Assembly: GCA_964453035.1 (NCBI GenBank)
Contig: CAYVOX010000028.1
Location: 1 to 27,615, forward strand
DNA length: 27,615 nt
From: CAYVOX01 sp964453035
Lineage (GTDB): Bacteria > Chloroflexota > Anaerolineae > Anaerolineales > Anaerolineaceae
Direction of reading: 5' to 3'
This document shows, in pieces, positions 1 through 7,564 of the stretch. The translations under genes were made by a program, and so were the position numbers. The notes under the pieces were generated by a model. The model saw only the letters and a program-made list of their open reading frames with translations. It was not told the origin of the DNA and did not search any database. How positions within the stretch are numbered: position 1 is the stretch's first letter; every line of letters starts with the position of its first letter.

Positions 1-246
1 GATGTCAATTCCATCCAGGTAAACCTTATCTCCCCAGATGATATGCAGAGGGACGCTGAAAATTGGATAATTGCGGGCGATATCATTGCTGTAATTGAAC
101 GTGCTATCGGTTACAATGGCTACTTTAGACATGATTCCTCCAATAAATGGATGTATTTTGAATCTTACGGGAATTACAACCCTTTGGAATTGAAGAAGTT
201 ACGCTATTACCCGATTGCCCTTGACCTTTCTCCGCTTCCGGGCTAA
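1..246 (+). CDS. 3' end of an unrecognised gene (partial)
   Basis: The frame is open from the first base of the window to a TAA stop at 244-246, giving at least 81 residues, so this is probably the C-terminus of a gene that starts upstream. The internal ATG at 43 has no convincing ribosome binding site and need not be the real start. The visible protein is rich in aromatic residues (Tyr, Trp, Phe) and Asn, with no membrane segment or motif I can place. The DNA looks more AT-rich than the genes that follow. It ends 55 bases before ffh and is followed by a small GC hairpin. I do not recognise a family and give no function. That it is truly coding is likely but not certain. Confidence 0.5.
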   Translation, partial: DVNSIQVNLISPDDMQRDAENWIIAGDIIAVIERAIGYNGYFRHDSSNKWMYFESYGNYNPLELKKLRYYPIALDLSPLPG

Positions 247-264
247 AATGCAGCGTTACACCAG

Positions 265-280
265 CCTCCCCAACGGGAGG
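265..280 (+). terminator. Short GC hairpin between the partial gene and ffh
   Basis: CCTCCC at 265-270 pairs perfectly with GGGAGG at 275-280 around a CAAC loop. The following bases are T-rich but interrupted (TCATTATATCTTGTCTGTT), so this is at best a weak intrinsic terminator for the upstream gene. A TATATC sequence at 285-290 could be a -10 box for ffh, but no good -35 sits at the right distance. Confidence 0.3.
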
Positions 281-301
281 TCATTATATCTTGTCTGTTG
301 A

Positions 302-1633
302 GTGCTGGACGTGTTTGAAAACCTGACCGAGCGTCTAAACCAGGTGTTCACCAACCTGCGCCGCCGAGGGAAGTTAACCGAGGCGGATGTTGACGTTGCC
401 ATGCGCGAAGTGCGCATGGCGCTGCTGGAAGCCGACGTGCATTATAGCGTGGTTAAGGATTTCATCGCCCGGGTGCGCGCGCGCGCGATTGGGGCAGAGG
501 TCTCAAAGGCGCTGAACCCGGCCCAGCAGGTGATTAAGATCGTTAATGAAGAGCTGATAGCCACGCTGGGCGAACCTGCCCGCTTGAACCTCACCGGTCA
601 GCGCCCGCGCGTTGTGATGCTGGTCGGCTTGCAGGGTTCTGGTAAGACTACCGCAGCGGCCAAACTGGCACGCCTGCTGCGCTCTCAGGGCGAGCGCGTG
701 CTGCTGGTGGCAGCCGACCCCTACCGCCCGGCAGCTATCAAACAACTGCAGACACTCGGCGAGAAGATTGGGGTGTCGGTCTTTACCGAGGAGGGGATTA
801 AACCTCCCGAGGTGGTTGCGCGCGCTTATGACCAGGCTCAAAAGGGCGGCGTGACGGTGATGGTGATTGACACGGCGGGGCGCTCGCAGCTGGACCAGAA
901 TTTGATGGACGAGCTGCAGGCCATCACCCGGCGGGTTACCCCCAACGACACGCTGCTGGTAATTGACTCGATGATCGGGCAGGAAGCGCTCCATGTGGCG
1001 GAAGGTTTCCGCGATACCATCACGCTGAGCGGCTTAATCCTCACCAAGATGGACGGCGACTCGCGCGGCGGCGCGGCCATTTCCATCCGGTCGGTGACGG
1101 GCGTGCCGATTAAGTTCCTGGCGACGGGCGAAGGCGTAGATGCCCTTGAGACCTACGATCCGGGGCGGTTATCCTCGCGTATCCTGGGAATGGGTGATAT
1201 GATTGGCTTGATCGAGAAAGCCGAAGCGGCGCTCGATCAAAAAGCTGCGCAAGAGCAAGCCAGGAAGATGATGTCCGGGCAATTCTCGCTGGAGGATTTT
1301 GCCCAGCAACTGCGTCAGATTCGAAAAATGGGGCCGTTCTCGCAAATCCTGGAGATGTTACCCGGGCAAATGGGGCAGATGGCCAAATCCATTTCGCCTC
1401 AGGATGCTGAGCGGCAGATGAAAATGACCGAGGCCATCATCAGTTCGATGACCGTCGGTGAACGGCGCAGTCCGGATATTCTTAATGCCAGCCGCAGAAG
1501 GCGCATTGCACGCGGCTCAGGGACGGATGTGCAGGATGTGAACCGGCTTCTCAAGCAGTTCCGAGAAGCTCAGAAGATGTTTAAGACGATTCAGAAAACT
1601 GGCGGGCGCGGATTGCCCCGCTTGTTCGGATAA
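302..1633 (+). CDS. ffh: Signal recognition particle protein Ffh (SRP54 GTPase)
   Basis: Ffh binds signal sequences of nascent membrane and secreted proteins and the SRP RNA, and delivers ribosomes to the FtsY receptor at the membrane. The 443-residue product has the family layout: an N domain (about 1-90), a GTPase domain with the P-loop GLQGSGKTT (109-117), DTAGR and TKMDGD motifs, and a methionine-rich M domain from about residue 300. The C-terminal RRRIARGSGT stretch matches the SRP RNA-binding helix region. Two GTG starts are possible. The one at 302 is first, while GTG at 311 would give MFENLTERL, closer to the usual family N-terminus. Neither has a strong Shine-Dalgarno sequence. rpsP follows after 101 bases, a common bacterial arrangement. 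Confidence 0.97.
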   Translation: MLDVFENLTERLNQVFTNLRRRGKLTEADVDVAMREVRMALLEADVHYSVVKDFIARVRARAIGAEVSKALNPAQQVIKIVNEELIATLGEPARLNLTGQRPRVVMLVGLQGSGKTTAAAKLARLLRSQGERVLLVAADPYRPAAIKQLQTLGEKIGVSVFTEEGIKPPEVVARAYDQAQKGGVTVMVIDTAGRSQLDQNLMDELQAITRRVTPNDTLLVIDSMIGQEALHVAEGFRDTITLSGLILTKMDGDSRGGAAISIRSVTGVPIKFLATGEGVDALETYDPGRLSSRILGMGDMIGLIEKAEAALDQKAAQEQARKMMSGQFSLEDFAQQLRQIRKMGPFSQILEMLPGQMGQMAKSISPQDAERQMKMTEAIISSMTVGERRSPDILNASRRRRIARGSGTDVQDVNRLLKQFREAQKMFKTIQKTGGRGLPRLFG

Positions 1634-1734
1634 CCGGTATGAATGAGGTTTCACGCGCACCCTTCGGCGCTCCTCAGACCCTCGCGATTAACCGGTAAAA
1701 TAACTCAATAGATAATTTTGAAGGAGAGCATTGT

Positions 1735-2067
1735 ATGGTACGTATTCGTTTACGCCGAACGGGTCTGAAGCACCAGCCGACCTACCGCATTATGGCAGCC
1801 GACAAAGAATGCCCCCGCGATGGGCGCTTCCTTGAAATCCTGGGTTTCTACAACCCGCGCACCAATCCATTCACGCTGGAAGTGGATGAAGCCAAGGTTT
1901 TTGACTGGATGAGTAAAGGCGCCCAGCCCAGCGATTCCGTTCTCAAGCTGTTCAAGAGCGTTGGATTAATGGATCGGTTTGCGCGCTACAAAGCAGGTGA
2001 GTCCATCGAAACCCTGTTGGCAGAAGCAAAAGCAGTTTACGAGCAGCGCGCCGCAGCGCAAAAATAA
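1735..2067 (+). CDS. rpsP: 30S ribosomal protein S16
   Basis: S16 is a small-subunit protein that binds 16S rRNA early in assembly. The 110-residue product starts MVRIRLRRTG and contains the family's RIMAAD and FYNPRTNPF segments. Length is slightly above the usual 80-90 because of an Ala/Glu-rich tail. The ATG has a clear AAGGAG at 1721-1726. The 101-base gap after ffh contains possible -10 boxes (TAAAAT 1696-1701, GATAAT 1711-1716) without a convincing -35, so a separate promoter is possible but unproven. The KH-domain gene follows, then rimM, the usual S16 maturation neighbourhood. Confidence 0.97.
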   Translation: MVRIRLRRTGLKHQPTYRIMAADKECPRDGRFLEILGFYNPRTNPFTLEVDEAKVFDWMSKGAQPSDSVLKLFKSVGLMDRFARYKAGESIETLLAEAKAVYEQRAAAQK

Positions 2068-2122
2068 CCTGCGCAAAGAACAGACGCCGCGGCAAGATGT
2101 AAAAATTTGAAAAGGAGCGGCT

Positions 2123-2359
2123 ATGAAAGAGCTGATCGAGTATATTGCTCGTTCGCTGGTGGATTCACCGACTGAAGTTCAGGTCAGACAGGAACGTCTC
2201 GGCGGAAAGGTCCACCTGGAGTTGCGCGTTGCAAAGGAAGATATGGGCCGCGTGATTGGAAAAGCCGGCCGCGTTGCCAATGCCATGCGCGTTTTGCTGC
2301 GCGTTGCGGCTGCTCGCGAGGGAAAACAAGTCTCTTTAGACGTGATTGAACCGCGATGA
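2123..2359 (+). CDS. khpA: KH-domain RNA-binding protein, KhpA type
   Basis: This 78-residue protein is essentially one type II KH domain, with the RNA-binding GKAG loop at 46-49 in the context GRVIGKAGR. Family members bind RNA broadly. In Firmicutes KhpA partners with KhpB/Jag and influences cell elongation and division; that role here is inference. The start has AAAAGGAG at 2110-2117 with good spacing. The gene lies between rpsP and rimM, its conserved place in many bacteria. Its TGA overlaps the rimM ATG (ATGA at 2356-2359), suggesting translational coupling. Confidence 0.92.
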   Translation: MKELIEYIARSLVDSPTEVQVRQERLGGKVHLELRVAKEDMGRVIGKAGRVANAMRVLLRVAAAREGKQVSLDVIEPR

Positions 2360-2910
2360 CGCCTCGCAAAATGATACAGGATGATGCCAATCCAGGCTTG
2401 CACCATGGGTGCGAGCCTGGATTCGTTGTTGTGGGCAAGCTACGCCGCGCTCACGGTGTGCGCGGTGAAATGGTGATGGAAGTGCTGACGGATTTTCCGG
2501 AGCGCCTGGTGCCGCAAAAGGTGGTTTACCTGGGCGATAGTCACCAGCCCATCAAGTTGCGTACGGTGCGGAACCACGACCGCTATTTACTGGTCTCATT
2601 TGAGGGGCTTTACGACCCGGATGCAGTCGGCGCCTTTAGAAATGAGCTGGTTTGCGTGCGTATTGACCACTTGCCGGAGTTGCCTCAAGGGCAGTATTAT
2701 CATCATCAACTGATTGGCCTGGTTGTGCTGGATGAGCATGAGAAAAAATTGGGCGTTCTGACTGACATCCTGGAAACCGGCTCGAATGATGTGTATGTGG
2801 TGACGGCAGAGGATGGGAGTGAGATTCTGGTGCCGGCGTTGCAGGATGTTATCTTGAGTGTGGACCTGGAAAAGAAAGAGATGCGCGTGCACCCGCCTGA
2901 ATGGGAATAG
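2356..2910 (+). CDS. rimM: 16S rRNA processing protein RimM
   Basis: RimM helps mature the 30S head, acting near S19 and 16S rRNA. The 184-residue product has an N-terminal RimM domain from about residue 23 (FVVVGKLRRAHGVRGE) and a C-terminal PRC-barrel domain (about 112-181, with GLVVLDEHEKKLGVLTDI and ending near HPPEW). The ATG at 2356 overlaps the KH gene by four bases and leaves about 22 non-conserved residues before the conserved domain. This extension is encoded over a near-perfect 16-bp inverted repeat (2389-2423), listed separately. A later start would remove the first conserved strand, so 2356 is kept. dprA follows directly. Confidence 0.95.
   Translation: MTPRKMIQDDANPGLHHGCEPGFVVVGKLRRAHGVRGEMVMEVLTDFPERLVPQKVVYLGDSHQPIKLRTVRNHDRYLLVSFEGLYDPDAVGAFRNELVCVRIDHLPELPQGQYYHHQLIGLVVLDEHEKKLGVLTDILETGSNDVYVVTAEDGSEILVPALQDVILSVDLEKKEMRVHPPEWE
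2389..2423. repeat. 16-bp inverted repeat with 3-base loop inside the 5' end of rimM
   Basis: The left arm 2389-2404 (AATCCAGGCTTGCACC) and right arm 2408-2423 (GGTGCGAGCCTGGATT) are complementary at 15 of 16 positions. The exception is a T opposite G, which still pairs in RNA as U-G. The loop is ATG (2405-2407). It spans codons 12-23 of rimM, before the conserved domain. No T-run follows, so it is not an intrinsic terminator. Confidence 0.85.
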
Positions 2911-2921
2911 GGGAGCGGCCA

Positions 2922-4031
2922 TTGGATGCCAGAGCTTACTGGGTAGGTTTCAATTTAGTTAAGGGGATTGGGGCAGTTCGTCTGAAAACCCTGCTGGATT
3001 TTTTTGGCAGCCTGGAAATTGCCTGGCAGGCCCCCCTGGATGCGTTTCACCAGGCAGGATTACCCGCAAAAGTCGTTGAAAAACTTCAGCAGGTGCGCCG
3101 GGATGTTGACCTGGAGCGAATCTGGGAGCACATCGAAGCCCAGGGCATCACAGTTCTGACGTGGGAAGATAGCGATTACCCGCGGCGATTGCGTGAGATT
3201 GAACAGGCTCCGCCGGTGCTGTATTATCGCGGCGAGCTGCTCAACGAGGATGAATTTGCGATTGCCATTGTGGGCACGCGGCGCGTGACTCTTTACGGGC
3301 GCCAGGTAGCTGAAGAGCTGGCCGTGTTCCTGGCGCAAAATGGGCTGACGGTGGTCAGCGGGCTGGCGCGCGGCGTGGATGCGATAGCTCATGATGCGGT
3401 GCTTAAGGCGGGAGGACGCACGCTGGCTGTGCTGGGCAGCGGGGTAGATCGCATTTACCCGCCGGAGAACCGGCAGCTGGCGGAACGCATCACCAGCCAG
3501 GGGGCCGTCATCAGTGATTACCCGCCAGGCACGCCACCAGATGGAATCAATTTTCCGCCGAGAAACCGGATCATTTCGGGACTTTCATTGGCGACGGTGA
3601 TTATCGAGGCGGGGGAAACGAGCGGGGCGCTCATCACGGCGGCGTTTGCCGCCAACCAGGGGCGTGAAGTGCTGGCGGTTCCGGGGAATATCAATGCGCC
3701 GCAGAGCATAGGTTGCAACCAACTCATTCAACAGGGGGCGCGCATTTATCTGAAGCCGGAAGATGTTCTGGATGTGCTGAAGGTGGAGCAGGTGGAGGAG
3801 AAACGTAGCGCAAGGCGCATCCTGCCTTCGGATGCCATCGAGGCGAGCCTTTTACAGGTTATTGGGTACGAGCCGCAGCACGTAGATGAAATACGGGCGC
3901 AAACAGGCTTGCCAATTGAGCAAGTTTCGGCTACACTCGCGATGATGGAATTAAAAGGAATGATCCGTCAGGTTGGTGGTTTAAATTACGTCGCAGTGCG
4001 AGAAAACCGGGGAGTGTACCGAGAAAAGTAG
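2922..4031 (+). CDS. dprA: DNA-processing protein DprA
   Basis: DprA binds incoming single-stranded DNA during natural transformation and loads RecA. The roughly 369-residue product has a helix-hairpin-helix-like N-terminus (KGIGAVRLKTLLDFFGS) and the Rossmann-type DprA core with VGTRR, SGLARGVDAIAH, LGSGVDRIYPPEN, PPRNRIISGLS and GETSGAL. A C-terminal winged-helix-like segment covers roughly the last 60 residues. I chose TTG at 2922 because GGGGAG at 2910-2915 sits six bases upstream. ATG at 2901 is in frame and would overlap rimM by ten bases. The next gene starts one base after the stop. Presence suggests competence potential but does not prove it, since DprA is widespread. Confidence 0.94.
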   Translation: MDARAYWVGFNLVKGIGAVRLKTLLDFFGSLEIAWQAPLDAFHQAGLPAKVVEKLQQVRRDVDLERIWEHIEAQGITVLTWEDSDYPRRLREIEQAPPVLYYRGELLNEDEFAIAIVGTRRVTLYGRQVAEELAVFLAQNGLTVVSGLARGVDAIAHDAVLKAGGRTLAVLGSGVDRIYPPENRQLAERITSQGAVISDYPPGTPPDGINFPPRNRIISGLSLATVIIEAGETSGALITAAFAANQGREVLAVPGNINAPQSIGCNQLIQQGARIYLKPEDVLDVLKVEQVEEKRSARRILPSDAIEASLLQVIGYEPQHVDEIRAQTGLPIEQVSATLAMMELKGMIRQVGGLNYVAVRENRGVYREK

Positions 4032-4032
4032 A

Positions 4033-5124
4033 ATGACTGAGCATCGTTATGTGGTTATCATGGCTGGCGGCAGCGGAACCCGCCTGTGGCCGCTTTCAAG
4101 GCAAAACCGGCCCAAGCAAATGCTGGCTTTTGCGGGTGAAAGGACTCTGTTCCAACTGGCTGTTGACCGGTTGGGAGGTGTGGTCGAGAAGAACCATATT
4201 TTTGTGGTCACCGTAGCGGACCAGACCCGCCAGCTTCAGGCCAGCCTGCCCGAAATTCCGGCTGAGAATTACCTGATCGAGCCCATGCCGCGGGGGACGG
4301 CTTCGGTGGTGGGACTTGCGGCGATTGCCCTCAGCGCGCGCGACCCGCAGGCCAGCATGGCGGTGGTAACCGCAGACCACCTGATAAAAAATGTGGATTA
4401 TTTCAAAGAATTGCTTGAAGCAGGATTTGATGTGGCGCAAAAGGGTTACCTGGTGACGCTGGGAATAACCCCCACCGCGCCCATGACCGGTTACGGATAC
4501 ATCCAGCGCGGCGAGGTGTTGGGCAACTCCGGGGGAAAGGTCTTCTACCGGGTGGCGCGGTTCAAGGAAAAGCCCAACCTGGAAACAGCCGTCCAATTTA
4601 TGCAGGATGGGGATCATTACTGGAACTCCGGCATGTTTATCTGGACGGTGAGGCGGATCCTGGCGGAATTTGAGCAGTCTATGGCGGAGCTGTGGACAAA
4701 GCTGCAGGCCATTGCAGCAGCCTGGTCAACCCCAAAGCGAGATTCGGTTGTGCAGGCTTTATGGCCCACCATCCAACCGCAGTCGATTGATTTTGGCATC
4801 ATGGAAAAAGCACAGCAGGTGGCAGTCATCCCTGCAGAGGATTTGGGCTGGAGTGACGTGGGCAGCTGGGAATCGTTGTATGACGCTTTACCCGGCGATG
4901 GAAAAAGCAATGTCATCCTTGCGCGCAATCATTTTGGAATTGATACTGCTTCGACGCTGGTGTTGAGCAACCAGCCCGAGCGAATGATCGTCACCGTTGG
5001 CGTTGAAGACCTGGTGGTCATTGATACGGGTGACGCCCTGCTCATCTGCAAGCGGAGCGAGTCGCAAAAGGTGCGCGATGCGGTTGAGCACCTGAAGAAG
5101 AATAATCTTACGCATTACCTTTGA
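4033..5124 (+). CDS. manC: Mannose-1-phosphate guanylyltransferase (GDP-mannose forming)
   Basis: The enzyme makes GDP-mannose from GTP and mannose-1-phosphate, feeding glycan and exopolysaccharide synthesis. The 363-residue protein has the nucleotidyltransferase signature MAGGSGTRLWPLS (10-22) followed by RPKQM, then the EKP motif and YWNSGMFIW in the middle. It lacks the C-terminal cupin phosphomannose isomerase domain of long ManC proteins, so it is the short single-activity type. The ATG lies one base after the dprA stop with only weak Shine-Dalgarno character, which fits translational coupling. It separates dprA from topA, which are often neighbours. A closely related sugar-1-phosphate nucleotidyltransferase specificity cannot be excluded, but the motif set fits GDP-mannose best. 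Confidence 0.9.
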   Translation: MTEHRYVVIMAGGSGTRLWPLSRQNRPKQMLAFAGERTLFQLAVDRLGGVVEKNHIFVVTVADQTRQLQASLPEIPAENYLIEPMPRGTASVVGLAAIALSARDPQASMAVVTADHLIKNVDYFKELLEAGFDVAQKGYLVTLGITPTAPMTGYGYIQRGEVLGNSGGKVFYRVARFKEKPNLETAVQFMQDGDHYWNSGMFIWTVRRILAEFEQSMAELWTKLQAIAAAWSTPKRDSVVQALWPTIQPQSIDFGIMEKAQQVAVIPAEDLGWSDVGSWESLYDALPGDGKSNVILARNHFGIDTASTLVLSNQPERMIVTVGVEDLVVIDTGDALLICKRSESQKVRDAVEHLKKNNLTHYL

Positions 5125-5140
5125 ACAAAGGAGTTACCCC

Positions 5141-7444
5141 TTGGAAGCATATTGCGTGAAATGTAAAACAAAACGAGAGATCGTCGAACCGGTGGCGGAT
5201 TTTAACGCCGTGGGGACGCCGGTGACGCGCGGGAAATGCCCGGAATGCGGCACTAAACTTTTCCGGATGGGTAGAACCGCCGATCATGATGCCCTGGTGG
5301 CGCCACCTAGAGGTCGGCAGCGCTCCGGCAAGCTGGTGATTGTTGAATCACCTGCCAAGGCTAAAACGGTGGGGCGCTTCCTGGGCAAGGGCTACACCGT
5401 ACGCGCTTCGGTGGGGCACGTGCGGGATTTGTTGCGGTCTGAGCTTTCGGTGGATGTTAACAATGAATTCAAGCCCAAGTACCGCGTACCGAACGAGAAG
5501 CGCCCGGTTGTCAACGAGCTAAAAGACCTTGCCAAGAAGGCTGCCGAAATCTACCTGGCGACCGACCCTGACCGCGAAGGAGAGGCGATTGCCTGGCACC
5601 TGATGGAAGCCGCTCAAATTGAGCCCAAAATCACCCGGCGCGTGGTCTTTCATGAAATCACCGAACCCGCCATCAACGAGGCTTTCTCGCATCCTCGCGA
5701 AATCAACATGCAATTGGTCAATGCCCAGCAAGCCCGGCGCGTGCTCGACCGGCTGGTTGGTTACAGCATCAGCCCCATCTTATGGGAGAAGGTGCGCAGC
5801 CGGCTTTCGGCGGGGCGAGTGCAATCGGTGGCGCTTCGGCTCATCTCTGAGCGCGAGCGCGAGATTGAGGCCTTCGATCCGGTGGAATACTGGTCAATTG
5901 ATGCCGAGTTCAAACCAGAGGGCGTGCGCCAGACGTTTGTGGCGCACCTGGCAAAGATTGACGACCATGACCCGGATTTGAGCAATGAGACCGCGGTTAA
6001 GGCGGTGCTGGTTGAACTTGACGAAGCGCCGTATTTGATTGCGCGCATCAAGCGCAGCGAACGCCGCCGCAAACCTTCCGCGCCGTTCATCACCAGCACC
6101 ATGCAGCAGGAGGCTTCGCGCAAGCTGGGGTACACGGCGCGGCGCACCATGTCCATCGCCCAGCAGTTGTATGAAGGTCTCGAGGTGGGCGAGGGTGCCC
6201 CGACCGGTTTGATTACCTATATGCGCACGGATTCGACCAATATCGCGGATGTGGCAATGACCGAAGTACGACAGTTCATCGGCAGCACTTACGGTGCGGA
6301 CTTCTTGCCGGAAGGCCCGGTGCTCTACAAGACGAGGGCGGTGGGCGCGCAGGAAGCTCACGAAGCGGTGCGCCCGACCTCGGTGCTGCGCACACCGGAA
6401 AAAGTGAAGGAGTTCCTAAGCTCTGACCAGTTCAAGCTCTACCAGCTCATCTGGCAGCGTTTTGTGGCCTGCCAGATGGAAGCAGCGGTTTTTGATACCC
6501 TTTCGGTGGAGGTGGTTGGTGCCGGAAAAGCGCATCAGTACCTGTTCAGGGCATCCGGTTCTACGCTCAAATTCCCGGGATTTTTGGTTGTCTATGAAGA
6601 GGCTAAAGATGAAGACCAGAAACAGGGCGAGGAAGAGAATGTGAAGATCCCGGCTGGGATTGCGGAAGGACAAAAACAAAACCTGGTGCACCTGATTCCT
6701 CAGCAGCATTTCACGCAGCCCCCGCCGCGCTTCACCGAGGCTTCACTGGTTCAGGTATTAGAGGAGTACGGCATCGGACGCCCTTCCACTTATGCGCCTA
6801 TTCTTTCCACCATTCAAGAGCGCGGGTATGTGGTGCGAGAAGCCAGGCGCCTGAGCCCCACCGAGACCGGTTTGCTGGTGAACGATTTGGTTGTGGAGCA
6901 TTTCCCGGATATTGTTGACCTCAACTTCACGGCGCACATGGAAGCTGACCTGGATAAGGTGGCTGAGGGCAGTCAGGAGTGGGTGGGCGTGATTGATGAG
7001 TTCTACCAGCGGTTTGAGCCGACGGTGAGGCGCGCCCAGGCTGAAATGCCAATGTCGAAGGCGGAGCTTGAGAAGATTGGCAAGGCCTGCCCGGAGTGTG
7101 GCAAGGATCTGGTTATCCGCTGGGGACGCTACGGCAAATTTGTAAGCTGCAGCGGATTCCCGGATTGCCGCCACACAGAGGCTTTCTTGCTGAAGATTGA
7201 TGTCAAGTGTCCTAAGGACGGCGGAGATGTTGTTGAGCGGAAAACACGCAAACAGCGCATTTTCTACGCATGCTCTAACTATCCGAACTGCGATTTCACC
7301 TCGTGGAAGCGCCCGGTCAGCATGCCGTGTCCAAAATGCGGCGGCTTGCTGGTGATTGCCAATAAGCGCGAGTATCAATGCTCGGTGTGCCAGGAAACCT
7401 TCCTGCAAGAGGAAATTCCGAATACAACCACTGAACAGGCATGA
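5141..7444 (+). CDS. topA: DNA topoisomerase I with extra N-terminal zinc ribbon
   Basis: Type IA topoisomerase relaxes negative supercoils through a 5'-phosphotyrosine intermediate. The 767-residue product begins with a four-cysteine ribbon (Cys5, Cys8, Cys33, Cys36) resembling the short DUF5679-type domain. The TOPRIM domain starts near residue 64 (KLVIVESPAKAKTV) and contains ATDPDREGEAIAWHL. The catalytic Tyr is at about 360 in GLITYMRTDST. From about residue 650 there are three C-terminal zinc-finger-like repeats. The second has CPKD where CPKC is expected, so it keeps only part of the metal ligands. The TTG start at 5141 has AAAGGAG at 5126-5132. Starting later would remove the ribbon, but the strong ribosome binding site argues for inclusion. 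Confidence 0.96.
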   Translation: MEAYCVKCKTKREIVEPVADFNAVGTPVTRGKCPECGTKLFRMGRTADHDALVAPPRGRQRSGKLVIVESPAKAKTVGRFLGKGYTVRASVGHVRDLLRSELSVDVNNEFKPKYRVPNEKRPVVNELKDLAKKAAEIYLATDPDREGEAIAWHLMEAAQIEPKITRRVVFHEITEPAINEAFSHPREINMQLVNAQQARRVLDRLVGYSISPILWEKVRSRLSAGRVQSVALRLISEREREIEAFDPVEYWSIDAEFKPEGVRQTFVAHLAKIDDHDPDLSNETAVKAVLVELDEAPYLIARIKRSERRRKPSAPFITSTMQQEASRKLGYTARRTMSIAQQLYEGLEVGEGAPTGLITYMRTDSTNIADVAMTEVRQFIGSTYGADFLPEGPVLYKTRAVGAQEAHEAVRPTSVLRTPEKVKEFLSSDQFKLYQLIWQRFVACQMEAAVFDTLSVEVVGAGKAHQYLFRASGSTLKFPGFLVVYEEAKDEDQKQGEEENVKIPAGIAEGQKQNLVHLIPQQHFTQPPPRFTEASLVQVLEEYGIGRPSTYAPILSTIQERGYVVREARRLSPTETGLLVNDLVVEHFPDIVDLNFTAHMEADLDKVAEGSQEWVGVIDEFYQRFEPTVRRAQAEMPMSKAELEKIGKACPECGKDLVIRWGRYGKFVSCSGFPDCRHTEAFLLKIDVKCPKDGGDVVERKTRKQRIFYACSNYPNCDFTSWKRPVSMPCPKCGGLLVIANKREYQCSVCQETFLQEEIPNTTTEQA

Positions 7445-7481
7445 ATCTTGCAATAGAACTGGATAAGGCAACCTCATTGTG

Positions 7482-7510
7482 TTGCTTTAATGTAAAATTT
7501 GTTCTACAAT
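7482..7510 (+). promoter_or_regulatory. Candidate sigma70-type promoter for the 7565 gene
   Basis: TTGCTT at 7482-7487 and TACAAT at 7505-7510 are separated by 17 bases, the ideal spacing. The -10 matches consensus at five of six positions; the -35 only in its TTG. A second TACAAT lies at 7519-7524. Confidence 0.5.
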
Positions 7511-7528
7511 AACCTAGGTACAATAACC
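7505..7528 (+). repeat. Tandem TACAATAACC repeat
   Basis: The ten-base sequence TACAATAACC occurs at 7505-7514 and again at 7519-7528, offset by 14 bases. Each copy contains a good -10 hexamer. This could reflect two start sites, or a regulator site overlapping the promoter of the gene at 7565. Confidence 0.6.
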
Positions 7529-7564
7529 AAGGGTTGTATCCCTCAAGCCGAAGGAGTAGTGGAC

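Noticed and set aside
1631..1697. TAACCGGTA repeated at 1631-1639 and 1689-1697, plus a weak GCGC hairpin between them
   Set aside because: The repeat is short with a palindromic core, there is no U-tract, and nothing indicates a site beyond chance.
6758..7477. Long open frame on the minus strand (239 codons) opposite topA
   Set aside because: It lies antisense to the well-supported TopA catalytic and zinc-finger region, has no ribosome binding site I can see, and its translation matches no motif.
7499..7564. Earlier TTG start for the unknown membrane protein
   Set aside because: It would place the start at the candidate promoter, has no ribosome binding site, and adds residues before a natural membrane-protein N-terminus.
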